A stretch of 50,745 nucleotides of DNA from assembly GCA_021792795.1 (NCBI GenBank), contig JAJYUB010000026.1:1-50745 (forward strand), written 5' to 3'. The notes beneath the pieces are model-generated. The model saw only the letters and a list, made by a program, of their open reading frames with translations. It ran no database searches and was not told the DNA's origin. Below are positions 17,709 through 26,064 of the stretch, one piece after another. Within the stretch, counting starts at the first letter, position 1. Each line of letters starts with the position of its first letter. Source of the stretch: Acidobacteriota bacterium. GTDB taxonomy: Bacteria > Acidobacteriota > Terriglobia > Terriglobales > Acidobacteriaceae. The translations under genes and the position numbers were made by a program.

Positions 17709-19256
17709 ATGGCAAACGAGAGCGTGATCGGGATAACGGTTCCTGAAACTACAGCCAAAGTCGAAGCGGACATCGCACCGCAAACCGACGGCGAGGCCTA
17801 CGAAATCGTCCGCTCCAAATCGACCGTATTTTATGACCAGTACGATCGCAAGGCAGAGGGGAAAAAGCAGACCCACTACTGCCCGGGCTGCGGGCACGGT
17901 CTGGTGCACAAGCTGATCGCCGAAGCGCTGCAGGACCTAGGCGAGCAGGACAATACCATCTTCGTCAGTCCTGTCGGCTGCTCCGTCTTTGCCTATTACT
18001 ACTTCGATGTTGGCAATGTGCAGGTGGCGCATGGCCGCGCGCCGGCGTCGGCGTCGGCAATCAAGCGATCGTGTCCGGGTAGAATGGTAATTTCCTATCA
18101 AGGAGACGGCGATCTGGCGGCCATTGGCACCGCGGAAATTGTGCATGCCGCCAATCGGGGCGAAAAGATCACCGTCTTTTTTGTGAACAACGGAATCTAT
18201 GGCATGACCGGCGGGCAGATGGCGCCAACCACCCTGATCGGACAAAAGAGCACAACCTCCCCGTGGGGCCGGCGGCCGTCCAATGAAGGCTACCCGCTGC
18301 ACATGGCGGAACTGCTGGCCACGCTGGAAGCGCCGATTTACATTGAGCGCGTGGCGCTTTCCGATGGCAAAAACATTATGAAAGCGCGGCGAGCGATTCG
18401 CAAGGCGCTGGAAGTCCAACGGGATGACGCGGGATTTTCGTTCGTCGAAATCTTGTCGCCTTGCCCGACAATCTGGGGCAAAGGTCCGGTCGAGGCGCAG
18501 CGTTGGATTGCCGACAAAATTGTCCCTGCGTTCCCGCTGAACGTGTTTCGCGACCACAGCCCCGAACCGCTCGCAATCAAGGAAACCGAGCCGCCGCAAC
18601 GCTCCGTCGCCGACGTGCTCGGGATCGCGTCGAAAGACGTAGCGCGCGGTGTCGTCCGGCCGGAGCTCGCCCATCGCTTTCAGGGCGTCAAGATCAAGAT
18701 CGCAGGGCTGGGCGGGCAAGGGGTGCTGCTGCTGGGCCAACTCCTCACTGAAATGGGCATGCGCGAAGGGCTGGAAGTGAGCTGGCTGCCGTCGTATGGG
18801 CCGGAGATGCGGTCTGGCAGTGCGCACTGCCATGTATGTCTGTCGCAGGAACCTATCGGGTCGCCGGTGGTGTCGCATCCCGATGTGCTGGTGGCGATGA
18901 ATGAAGTCTCAATGCGGAAGTTTGCCCACGAAATTGTCCACGGTGGGACCATTCTGTATAACGGCGCCACCGTTCCTGCGGACTTTGCCGCGCCCGACGC
19001 GCAGGTCATCGCGATTCCAGCATCGGAGATCGCGGATAAACTCGGCTCGACCAAGGTGGCCAACATTGTGATGATGGGCGCGTTGCTGAAGGAGACCGAG
19101 TGTCTCGCCGCGGGCACCGCCTGGAGCGTGCTGCAGGACAAGGTGAAGAAGCTGGACCTGCTGGAGCTGGACCGCAAAGCGCTGAACGCAGGCCGTCTAT
19201 TTATCGACGAGCATGCGCATATCGGCGCGCTCGATCAACCGGATGGCTTCACTTAG
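17709..19256 (+). CDS. 2-oxoacid:ferredoxin oxidoreductase, fused beta and gamma subunits
   Basis: A 515-residue fusion. The beta part (about 45-300) binds thiamine diphosphate: HYCPGCGHGLVHKLIAEAL, GDGDLAAIGTAEIVHAANRG and the VNNGIYGMTGGQMAPTT loop. The gamma part (about 330-510) begins IKIAGLGGQGVLLLGQLLTE and contains PSYGPEMRSGSAHCHV, as in free-standing KorC/VorC proteins. About 45 N-terminal residues precede the beta domain and look poorly conserved. The start at 17709 follows GGGCGGGGA and lies 44 bases after the alpha-subunit stop. The complex interconverts a 2-oxoacid plus CoA with acyl-CoA, CO2 and reduced ferredoxin; with the fumarase at 299 it may serve the citric acid cycle. It converges on the next gene with only 26 bases between the stops. 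Confidence 0.9.
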   Translation: MANESVIGITVPETTAKVEADIAPQTDGEAYEIVRSKSTVFYDQYDRKAEGKKQTHYCPGCGHGLVHKLIAEALQDLGEQDNTIFVSPVGCSVFAYYYFDVGNVQVAHGRAPASASAIKRSCPGRMVISYQGDGDLAAIGTAEIVHAANRGEKITVFFVNNGIYGMTGGQMAPTTLIGQKSTTSPWGRRPSNEGYPLHMAELLATLEAPIYIERVALSDGKNIMKARRAIRKALEVQRDDAGFSFVEILSPCPTIWGKGPVEAQRWIADKIVPAFPLNVFRDHSPEPLAIKETEPPQRSVADVLGIASKDVARGVVRPELAHRFQGVKIKIAGLGGQGVLLLGQLLTEMGMREGLEVSWLPSYGPEMRSGSAHCHVCLSQEPIGSPVVSHPDVLVAMNEVSMRKFAHEIVHGGTILYNGATVPADFAAPDAQVIAIPASEIADKLGSTKVANIVMMGALLKETECLAAGTAWSVLQDKVKKLDLLELDRKALNAGRLFIDEHAHIGALDQPDGFT

Positions 19257-19282
19257 CGCGAGCGGTGTGACATTTTCGCGCG

Positions 19283-20014
19283 TCACTTCGCGGCGGCGGA
19301 GAGTTGGGCGTCCTTGGACCGCAGCCGGAACTGGGCGAAGTCGCCGGTTTCATCGAAGGAACCCAGGCCTACCTGGCCGCAGGTGAAGGTGCGGTCGATC
19401 ACAAAAAAATTTGGGCGCGTCTGCTTGTCCAGAAAAACCTGGATGGAGCCTGTGCGTGCATTGCGCACGATGCGCACATTGCGCCAGGAACGATCCGGCA
19501 GCGCCGGAGTTGCCTCCAAACCGGCAATCCGATATCGAGGCCCGCCGTTCACGATGAAGATGCCATTGTGTACGGAAATCTGGGTGCCGGGATTTTCGGA
19601 CAGATGAACATAATAGAAGTGAAGCGTGTCCACGTAGTTGAATACGATGATCATGGAGCCGCCGGCACGGCGCACGTTGACGTCGAGAGTAAAACTGCCC
19701 ACCTTGACGCCTTTAAGCCGCGCAAACTGCAGTGGGCGGCGAGGCACTCCCGGTTCCCGGTTGCGCTTCATGTGCAGGTAGTGGAGACCTCCCTGCTGAA
19801 GAATCTCCCAGTCTTCGGGAAACGGCATCTCCCAGGCTTTCAGACTGCCGCGGTCGAAGTTATGTTGGATGGAAATGGTCGCTGGATGCGGGCCGCCGCA
19901 CTGCGATTCCGCCGATTCGCTGACAGCGCAAAAAACAACTGGACAGACTGCGGCAAGAAACAAAATCTGGATACGCAGGTCGCGTAATTTTCCCATAAGC
20001 TTGCCTCGCTTCAT
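19283..20014 (-). CDS. Secreted concanavalin A-like (DUF1080-like) protein
   Basis: A 243-residue exported protein with a hydrophobic signal segment (IQILFLAAVCPVVFCAVS). The mature part reads as one jelly-roll domain: HNFDRGSLKAWEMPFPEDWE at the start, repeated strands, then RSWRNVRIVRNARTGSIQVF and TFTCGQVGLGSFDETGDFAQ at the end. This pattern matches lectin/glucanase folds and is reminiscent of the 3-keto-disaccharide hydrolase family (DUF1080), but I see no catalytic motif that proves it. An alternative start at 19996 also keeps the signal peptide. It lies beside a sugar-oxidation cluster. Confidence 0.6.
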   Translation of the reverse strand: MKRGKLMGKLRDLRIQILFLAAVCPVVFCAVSESAESQCGGPHPATISIQHNFDRGSLKAWEMPFPEDWEILQQGGLHYLHMKRNREPGVPRRPLQFARLKGVKVGSFTLDVNVRRAGGSMIIVFNYVDTLHFYYVHLSENPGTQISVHNGIFIVNGGPRYRIAGLEATPALPDRSWRNVRIVRNARTGSIQVFLDKQTRPNFFVIDRTFTCGQVGLGSFDETGDFAQFRLRSKDAQLSAAAK

Positions 20015-20282
20015 GCACCCCGCAAACTAAATTCGCGCGCGACATTTTCCACGTCCGTGAAAACCCGATAAATTTTGGGACTGCGGGTGCGTGTCTGCTG
20101 CAGAAGATGCACGGGCGTTCCAGACACTTCCATCCTAATATCAATCATTCTGTGCAATGCGCTGTCTAACATAGAAGTTTTGCTCCCGGTTGCAAACAGG
20201 CCAAAAACTGCCGCGAAGTCAGGCGCAGTTCTTTTAGCTGGTATCTTGAATTATCGAAATGCGGTCCGTGGAGGTCAGAGGA

Positions 20283-21482
20283 GTGAGCGATTCAAGTCAT
20301 GCGGTGCAACCGCTGCCGCAACGCAACGTTGCCGTGGACGCCTATCGCGGGCTGGTCATGCTGCTGATGATGGCCGAAGTTCTCCGCTTTGCAAAGGTGG
20401 CGCAATCCTTCCCGCAGAGCCTTCTCTGGCACATCCTGGCGTTCAACCAGACGCACGTCGAGTGGGTCGGGATGAGTCTCCACGATACGATTCAGCCGTC
20501 TTTTACGTTCCTGGTTGGCGTTGCGCTGCCATATTCATTGCGCAGCCGCCGCCGCAAAGGCGAGAGCTTTCCGCACATGCTGGCGCACACCGTTTGGCGC
20601 AGCTTTGTTCTGGTTGCCCTCGGAATTTTCTTGCGATCGGTTGACAGCACCTCCACCTACTTTACGTTCGAGGACACATTGACCCAGATCGGGCTTGGAT
20701 ATACGTTCGCGTTTCTGCTGACGTTCGTCCGCCCGCGCTGGCAATGGACCGCGCTGGGAGTCATTCTCTTCGGCTATTGGCTGGCTTGGGCCCTCTATCC
20801 CGCTCCGGGCCCGAATTTTCCGTATGCTTCCGTGGGTGTTCCCGCCGACTGGTATCCGCACCTGCTGCATGGCTTCGCGGCGCACTGGAACAAGAACAGC
20901 AATCTCGGCCAGGCCTTCGACGTATGGTTCCTCAACCTGTTTCCTCGCACCAGCCCCTTTGTCTTTAATGACGGCGGATACCTGACGCTGAGTTTTATTC
21001 CTACCCTGGGCACGATGCTGCTGGGACTGGCCGGCGGCCGCTGGTTGATTGCAAGCGCTCCAGGCATTCCCTTTCGCAAATTTCTCATCGCCGCTGCGGC
21101 ATTGATCGGTGGCGGGTTGTTGCTTCACTTCACGGGGATCTGCCCGATTGTGAAGCGGGTATGGACGCCAGCGTGGACCCTGTTCAGTGGCGGCGTGTGT
21201 TTTCTGTTCCTGACCGCCTTCTCCTGGGTTGTCGACGCAAAAAAACAGACGCGCCTGGCGTTTCCCTTGGTGGTCATTGGCATGAATTCCATCGCGGCCT
21301 ATGTCATTGCGGAACTCTCTCGAAACTTTGTGGAGAGCAGCCTCCGCATCCACCTGGGAGTGCGCGTGCTGAACATCTTTGGGAGCGCTCTGGAGCCGAT
21401 TGTGCTTGGGTCGCTGACGCTGGGAGTTTACTGGCTGGTCCTCTATTGGATGTACAAGAACAAGATCTTCGTTCGCATCTAG
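20283..21482 (+). CDS. COG4299 (HGSNAT/NagX-like) multipass membrane protein
   Basis: A 399-residue integral membrane protein with about ten to twelve hydrophobic segments. The N-terminal signature RNVAVDAYRGLVMLLMMAEV and the following HDTIQPSFTFLVGVALPYSL are typical of the family that includes heparan-alpha-glucosaminide N-acetyltransferase and bacterial NagX. The His of WVGMSLHDTIQP matches the region of the proposed active-site histidine. Members act on, or help move, amino sugars across the inner membrane. I chose the GTG at 20283 because GGAGG lies 8 bases before it; the in-frame ATG at 20259 lacks a site. A paralogue lies at 44887. Confidence 0.8.
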   Translation: MSDSSHAVQPLPQRNVAVDAYRGLVMLLMMAEVLRFAKVAQSFPQSLLWHILAFNQTHVEWVGMSLHDTIQPSFTFLVGVALPYSLRSRRRKGESFPHMLAHTVWRSFVLVALGIFLRSVDSTSTYFTFEDTLTQIGLGYTFAFLLTFVRPRWQWTALGVILFGYWLAWALYPAPGPNFPYASVGVPADWYPHLLHGFAAHWNKNSNLGQAFDVWFLNLFPRTSPFVFNDGGYLTLSFIPTLGTMLLGLAGGRWLIASAPGIPFRKFLIAAAALIGGGLLLHFTGICPIVKRVWTPAWTLFSGGVCFLFLTAFSWVVDAKKQTRLAFPLVVIGMNSIAAYVIAELSRNFVESSLRIHLGVRVLNIFGSALEPIVLGSLTLGVYWLVLYWMYKNKIFVRI

Positions 21483-21551
21483 CCATACGCTGCGACAGCC
21501 AACCGCAAACGAAAACAGCGCCGGAACGATCGACGATGGGGAATCGATTCG

Positions 21552-21581
21552 TTGACGAGCATATTGGGCACACGCTAGTCT
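21552..21581 (+). promoter_or_regulatory. Possible sigma-70 type promoter for the GMC dehydrogenase operon
   Basis: TTGACG at 21552 and TAGTCT at 21576 are separated by 18 bases, ending 7 bases before the start codon at 21589. The -10 match is only fair and the leader would be extremely short, so this is a weak candidate. Confidence 0.2.
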
Positions 21582-21588
21582 GAGTGCG

Positions 21589-22284
21589 ATGCGCAGACGA
21601 GATTTTGTCAAAGCCATTGTGGCTGTTCCGGTCACAGCGATGCCGATGTTCGGGCAGAACGCAACTCCGGCTACCGCAGAGAAAACTTCCGCCCCGCAAT
21701 CTGCTGCCGCTGCAGCCGCTTCACCCATGGCGGAAACTTCGCCCCATCTGATTGAACAACGGCGAGGTTTTGGCTTTCAGGGTCCGGCGATTCCAGCCAC
21801 GGTGCCCGATGCAGTGGCATTGACGGAGCAGCATTATTTTCGCGCCGAGCGCATGGCGACGCTTCGGAAGCTGGGCGACATATTGCTGCCCCCGCTGAAT
21901 GGATATCCAGGATCGACCCAGGCGTGCGCTCCGGAGTTCATTGACTTTCTAATCAGCATCTCGCCAGCAGAACGGCAGCATATGTACCGATCCGGTCTCG
22001 ACCGGCTGAACGCCGATGCACAGAAGCACTTCGGCGTCCCTTTTGCGGAAGTGAATGCGGAACAGGCAGAGACGCTGCTGCGGCCCTGGCTTCGGGTCTG
22101 GATGGGGGACCATCCGCCGACCGAGCCGTTTGCTGCTTTCATCAATGTGGCGCATGAAGATATTCGAACTGCGACGATGAACTCGCTGGCGTGGAGCATC
22201 GCAGCGACATCGGCCGGCGAGCGGGCGCCCGGGATTGACTGGTACTGGTCGCCGATCGATCCCGACATCCAAATGTACGTATAA
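21589..22284 (+). CDS. Gluconate 2-dehydrogenase subunit 3-like protein (small subunit of GMC dehydrogenase)
   Basis: A 231-residue protein with a twin-arginine-type signal (MRRRDFVKAIVAVPVTAMPM) and a low-complexity Ala/Ser linker. The Gluconate_2-dh3 domain (about 80-210) includes LRKLGDILLPPLNGYPGSTQ and APEFIDFLISISPAERQHMY. In gluconate, fructose and glucoside 3-dehydrogenases this subunit carries the folded flavoprotein through the Tat system. It starts an operon: GMC subunit 21 bases downstream, then two cytochromes and a sugar isomerase. Confidence 0.85.
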   Translation: MRRRDFVKAIVAVPVTAMPMFGQNATPATAEKTSAPQSAAAAAASPMAETSPHLIEQRRGFGFQGPAIPATVPDAVALTEQHYFRAERMATLRKLGDILLPPLNGYPGSTQACAPEFIDFLISISPAERQHMYRSGLDRLNADAQKHFGVPFAEVNAEQAETLLRPWLRVWMGDHPPTEPFAAFINVAHEDIRTATMNSLAWSIAATSAGERAPGIDWYWSPIDPDIQMYV

Positions 22285-22305
22285 AAAATAGAGGCTGGGA
22301 TCGGC

Positions 22306-23880
22306 ATGCCGGAGGAAAACGTTGATGTATTGATTGTTGGTTCAGGTCACTCCGGAGGCATGGTCGCCAAAGTTCTCACGGAAAAAGGCATATCCTGCCT
22401 GATGTTGAATGCCGGTCCGATCGTCAATTTCCAGAAGGACCGCGAACTGAAGCCGGCGTATGAGCTGCCGTATCGCGGCTTCAACATGCCGGGACGGCTG
22501 CCGCATGTCTTTCAAGCGAACGAGTTCAACGCCAACACCTGGGTGGATGAGAAGGAAGTCCCGTATACCTTCAATCGAGACGAACCGTACAACTGGGTAC
22601 GAGTGCGACTGTTCGGCGGCCGGTCGCTGTTCTGGGCGCGACAATCGTTTCGTCTCAGCGATTACGAATTCAAGGCGAAGGACCACGACGGCGTCGGCGA
22701 CAACTGGCCGATCAGCCTGGCCGATCTGGCTCCATACTACTCACGCGTGGAAGAGATTTTCAGGGTCAGCGGACATCCAGATGGACTGCCGCAATATCCG
22801 GATGGGAATTTTGTTGTTGACGACTCGCCGTGGTCCGGATCGATGCAGCGATTGATTGCGGCCGGGAAAAAGCTGAATGTTCCGGTGTGCAAAGCGCGCA
22901 GTGCGATGGGTCGCGGCGGACTGGCGAGTTCCATCAATCTTTTGCTGCCGGATGCCTTCGCCACCGGCAAGCTGACCGCCGTGCCTAATGTGGTGGTCCG
23001 CGAAATTACGGTCGATAAAAATACCGGGCTGGCGAATAGAGCCAACTTCGTCGATCGCCATTCGCGACGCGAGATGTCAGTAAAGGCCAGAATTGTAGTT
23101 TTAGCGGCCGGATGCCTGGAAAGTACGCGCCTGTTGTTGAATTCTAAACTGGCGAATTCCAGCGGCGTCCTGGGACATTACCTGATCGACAATATCTACG
23201 GCCCCGGAGTGGTCTGCTCGGTACCGGAGGCGCGCGATGGCAAAGCGACGCCGGAGCTGATGGGAGGCGCCGCGCTGATTCCGCGCTTCCGCAACATCGA
23301 CAGCAGAGCGAAAAACTTCCTTGGAGGTTACGCGTTAAACCTATGGAGCAGCGACCGTGCCATGGACGCGCGAAACTTTGCAGCCTATGGCGCGGAACTG
23401 CAAAAGAAACTGGACAGCTACTATGGCAGCGGCCTTTACATCAGCATGATGGGCCAGGTCCTCTCCCATTATGAGCACCAGGTCAGCATCGACAAGAACG
23501 TGGTGGACGCATGGGACATTCCAGTGCTGCACGTCGATACAAAATACACCGACAATGAGTTCAACATGTCGCGCGATGCGGTGGATACGGGCGTCGCGAT
23601 GGCGGAAGCCGCCGGCTTCGAGGTGCTTGTAAAGAATTACGCGCCCAACCCGCCGGGCTACAGTATTCACGAATTGGGCACGTGCCGGATGGGCGACAAT
23701 CCTAAAACAAGCGTGCTGAACAAGTGGAACCAAAGCCACGACATCAAGAACCTGTTCGTGGTGGATGGCAGCAGCTTCGTCGGCAGCGGATGGCAAAATC
23801 CGACGATGACAATCCTGGCGCTTTCCATGCGCGCAGCCGAGCACATGGCCGAGCAACTGCGACAAAGGGACATTGGATGA
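22306..23880 (+). CDS. GMC-family FAD sugar dehydrogenase, large subunit
   Basis: A 524-residue flavoprotein. The ADP-binding motif is at about residues 8-13 (IVGSGHSGG) and the second GMC segment is [20 protein letters not shown] (about 104-123). The catalytic His lies in [10 protein letters not shown] (about 455-464) and the paired Asn in [15 protein letters not shown] (about 488-502). It has no signal peptide of its own and probably leaves the cell bound to the Tat-bearing small subunit at 21589. Relatives oxidise gluconate, fructose or the C3 hydroxyl of glycosides and hand electrons to cytochromes, which follow at once here: the next gene overlaps its stop by 4 bases. The substrate cannot be read from sequence. 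Confidence 0.9.
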   Translation: MPEENVDVLIVGSGHSGGMVAKVLTEKGISCLMLNAGPIVNFQKDRELKPAYELPYRGFNMPGRLPHVFQANEFNANTWVDEKEVPYTFNRDEPYNWVRVRLFGGRSLFWARQSFRLSDYEFKAKDHDGVGDNWPISLADLAPYYSRVEEIFRVSGHPDGLPQYPDGNFVVDDSPWSGSMQRLIAAGKKLNVPVCKARSAMGRGGLASSINLLLPDAFATGKLTAVPNVVVREITVDKNTGLANRANFVDRHSRREMSVKARIVVLAAGCLESTRLLLNSKLANSSGVLGHYLIDNIYGPGVVCSVPEARDGKATPELMGGAALIPRFRNIDSRAKNFLGGYALNLWSSDRAMDARNFAAYGAELQKKLDSYYGSGLYISMMGQVLSHYEHQVSIDKNVVDAWDIPVLHVDTKYTDNEFNMSRDAVDTGVAMAEAAGFEVLVKNYAPNPPGYSIHELGTCRMGDNPKTSVLNKWNQSHDIKNLFVVDGSSFVGSGWQNPTMTILALSMRAAEHMAEQLRQRDIG

Positions 23881-24506
23881 TGCAATCCTGGCGCCTAGTT
23901 TCGTTGCTCGCGTTATTCGCCTTTTGGATTCCGTCACTAGGCAGCACGCCCGCTGTGGCGGCGGCCTTCGCGCAAAACTCGACAGGGACGACAACAAATT
24001 CTCCGGCGCAAAACAATGCCGCCAGTTCCAGCAGTTCAACGGCGCAGGAGACCACATCGCCATTGCAGACCGAGCCGTTGCGCGGACCGGAGCAGCCAGT
24101 TCCCTTCAGTCATAAACAGCACGCGGGAACGCTGAAGATGCCGTGCGAATACTGCCATACGCCATCGCGTTCCGGCGAAACATTGACGATTCCGCGCGCC
24201 TCCTTCTGCATGCACTGCCACCTGACAATCGCCACAGACAATGCCGGCGTTGAGAAACTGGCAGCATACGCTAAATCGAATACAACGATTCCGTGGGTGC
24301 GGATCTACGAATTGCCTTCGTTTGTGGGCTTCAGTCATAAGGTCCATTTGCAGCATGGCGCGACCTGCGAGCAGTGCCACGGTGCGGTTGCGGAGCGAGT
24401 CCGGCTTTACAAAGAGTCCGACATCTCCATGGCAACCTGCGTCAACTGCCATCGCGCCAAGCAGGCGAGCATCGATTGCAACACTTGTCATATGCTGGAG
24501 CAGTGA
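23877..24506 (+). CDS. Five-haem class III-type cytochrome c
   Basis: A 209-residue exported multihaem protein. A signal peptide (about 1-32) precedes a Ser/Thr/Asn/Gln-rich linker to about residue 65. Five CxxCH haem sites follow: CEYCH, CMHCH, CEQCH, CVNCH and CNTCH. The segments [20 protein letters not shown] and [19 protein letters not shown], with a histidine before the haem motif, are typical of cytochrome c7/c3 modules and of the ActA-type subunit of alternative complex III. It overlaps the GMC stop (ATGA, 23877-23880) and is probably its electron acceptor. The usual GMC partner is a three-haem class I cytochrome, so this pairing is unusual. Confidence 0.88.
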   Translation: MMQSWRLVSLLALFAFWIPSLGSTPAVAAAFAQNSTGTTTNSPAQNNAASSSSSTAQETTSPLQTEPLRGPEQPVPFSHKQHAGTLKMPCEYCHTPSRSGETLTIPRASFCMHCHLTIATDNAGVEKLAAYAKSNTTIPWVRIYELPSFVGFSHKVHLQHGATCEQCHGAVAERVRLYKESDISMATCVNCHRAKQASIDCNTCHMLEQ

Positions 24507-24578
24507 TCCATGCGAGAAGGATTCTGGAATGAATGCCGGACGAGCAACAATTTTGAACTCAACCGATAAGGAGATGCT

Positions 24579-24902
24579 GTGAGGTCCATGATTCAATTGC
24601 TATCGGCGGCGGCGATCGTTTGCCTGTTGCCTGCCGCAGCCCATGCGCAAAACCAAGGCGCGACATTGTTCCAGTCCAACTGCCAGATGTGTCACGGCGC
24701 CGACGGAAAGGGCTCTACACCGACGGGCCAAGCGTTGAAGGTCGTGAATCTTCACGATCCAGCCGTTGTGAAGATGACGGACACAGATCTGGCCAACGTG
24801 ATCGGCAAAGGGAAACGGAACATGCCTGCCTTCGGTTCCCGGCTGACCCCGCCCCAGATTGAAAACCTGGTTTCTTTTATTCGTGCGCTGCAAAAGCAAT
24901 AA
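24579..24902 (+). CDS. Small periplasmic cytochrome c (class I)
   Basis: A 107-residue mono-haem cytochrome with a signal peptide (IQLLSAAAIVCLLPAAAHAQ). The haem site is CQMCH (about 31-35) and the likely methionine ligand is in KRNMPAFGSRL near residue 85. The GTG at 24579 follows AAGGAG at 24568-24573; an ATG three codons later is less well placed. It probably shuttles electrons from the five-haem cytochrome to a terminal oxidase. Same strand and tight spacing put it in the GMC operon. Confidence 0.9.
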   Translation: MRSMIQLLSAAAIVCLLPAAAHAQNQGATLFQSNCQMCHGADGKGSTPTGQALKVVNLHDPAVVKMTDTDLANVIGKGKRNMPAFGSRLTPPQIENLVSFIRALQKQ

Positions 24903-24951
24903 CTACCTGCGGAATAGGTCCGTGATTTCACCTACAGAATAGAAAGGGCGG

Positions 24952-25851
24952 ATGACCATGAAATCAAGAAGAGACTTTTTGAAAACCGGCAGTGCCGCGC
25001 TGCTGTACGGTTCAACCCTGCTGCGCAACTCCGCATTGAATGCGGCGGACAAGACGAAGTACCTGAACCTTCCGCTGGGCATTCAGTTGTACTCCGTTCG
25101 AAGGCAGCTACCTACCGATTATGAAGGCACGCTGAAGCAGATTGCGGCGCTTGGCTACCGCGAAGTGGAAGCGGCTGGGTTTTACAATCACAGCGCAAGC
25201 CAGGTAAAACAGGCTATGCAGCAAGCTGGCCTTCACTGCGTGAGCGCACACTATTCCTACGACGCTCTTAACGGGCACGTCGATGAAGTCGTCGAATTTA
25301 TGAAAGAGATCGGCAGCCGGTACATTATTTGTTCCTATCCCGGCCATCACGGCGGGCAGGGCCCCACCTTCACGCTGGATGAGTGGCGTTGGAATGCGGG
25401 CGAGTTCAACAAATTTGGCAAACAAATCGGCGCCGCCGGATTGAAATTCGGCTATCACAACCACACCATGGAATTTCACAAAGAGGACGGCGTTGTGCCG
25501 TACGACGAACTGATGCGGCTGACCGATCCAGAATACGTAACGATGGAGATGGACCTGGGCTGGGTCACGGTAGGCGGCGGCAACCCCATCGAGTTATTGC
25601 ATCGCTATGGAAACCGCATTTCCATGCTGCACGTCAAGGACTTCAAGCCCTTTACGGCGCCAGCAACCATCGAAAACCCTCCGACCGCAGCAGCCCTGGG
25701 CCAGGGCTCCATCGACTATCGTCCGATCTTCGCGGCGGCTGCGCGGACCGGACACATCCAACACTGCTTTGTCGAGCAGGAGGAATTCAACATGCCCGTC
25801 ATGCAGGAACTGAAAATTGACGCGGAGTACATGCGCAAGCTGCACGCTTGA
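24952..25851 (+). CDS. Tat-exported TIM-barrel sugar isomerase/epimerase-like protein
   Basis: A 299-residue AP_endonuc_2 (xylose isomerase-like) TIM barrel with a twin-arginine signal (MKSRRDFLKTGSAALLYGST). Typical strands are LGIQLYSVRRQLPTD, GYREVEAAGF, RYIICSYPGHH, KFGYHNHTMEFHK and MEMDLGWVTVGGGNPIELLH. Metal-ligand candidates are Glu in EVEAAG, His and Glu in the YHNHTMEF strand, and Asp/His in LHVKDFKP. Export suggests it acts on a free sugar or keto-sugar, not a phosphate. It ends the GMC operon; relatives act as epimerases or as lyases on 3-keto-glycosides. A second copy of this type lies at 27506. Confidence 0.85.
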   Translation: MTMKSRRDFLKTGSAALLYGSTLLRNSALNAADKTKYLNLPLGIQLYSVRRQLPTDYEGTLKQIAALGYREVEAAGFYNHSASQVKQAMQQAGLHCVSAHYSYDALNGHVDEVVEFMKEIGSRYIICSYPGHHGGQGPTFTLDEWRWNAGEFNKFGKQIGAAGLKFGYHNHTMEFHKEDGVVPYDELMRLTDPEYVTMEMDLGWVTVGGGNPIELLHRYGNRISMLHVKDFKPFTAPATIENPPTAAALGQGSIDYRPIFAAAARTGHIQHCFVEQEEFNMPVMQELKIDAEYMRKLHA

Positions 25852-25877
25852 GGCTATCGTTGAATTTCCCGTTGATT

Positions 25878-25913
25878 CCCAGGTCTCAACCGCCACAGCG
25901 GACAAGACCTGGG
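25878..25913. terminator. Hairpin after the isomerase gene
   Basis: CCCAGGTCT (25878-25886) and AGACCTGGG (25905-25913) form a 9-bp stem with an 18-base loop, 26 bases past the isomerase stop. There is no T-run, so it may be a processing or stabilising hairpin as easily as a terminator. Confidence 0.45.
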
Positions 25914-25954
25914 GCACCCCTGCAGATGCACCGTCAAGCGCTCCGTGACGCTAC

Positions 25955-26064
25955 AGCGGTTTCGCTTCTGCTGCTTACAGAAGCCACGCAGCCGAGCGGC
26001 TTTTTCCTCAAGAAAAAGCCGCCTTGCACGCTGCCCCGGTGTTGATATGTGAAGCGAAACCGCT
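25955..26064. repeat. Nested inverted-repeat element between convergent genes
   Basis: Outer arms AGCGGTTTCGCTTC (25955-25968) and GAAGCGAAACCGCT (26051-26064) are perfect 14-base complements. Inside lie a hairpin with arms GCTTCTG (25964-25970) and CAGAAGC (25978-25984) and a strong hairpin with arms GCGGCTTTTTC (25996-26006) and GAAAAAGCCGC (26012-26022) around CTCAA. The strong hairpin carries T-rich and A-rich strands, so it could act as a terminator for both converging genes. The outer repeat touches the stop codon of the leftward gene. The whole could also be a small non-autonomous mobile element. Confidence 0.65.
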
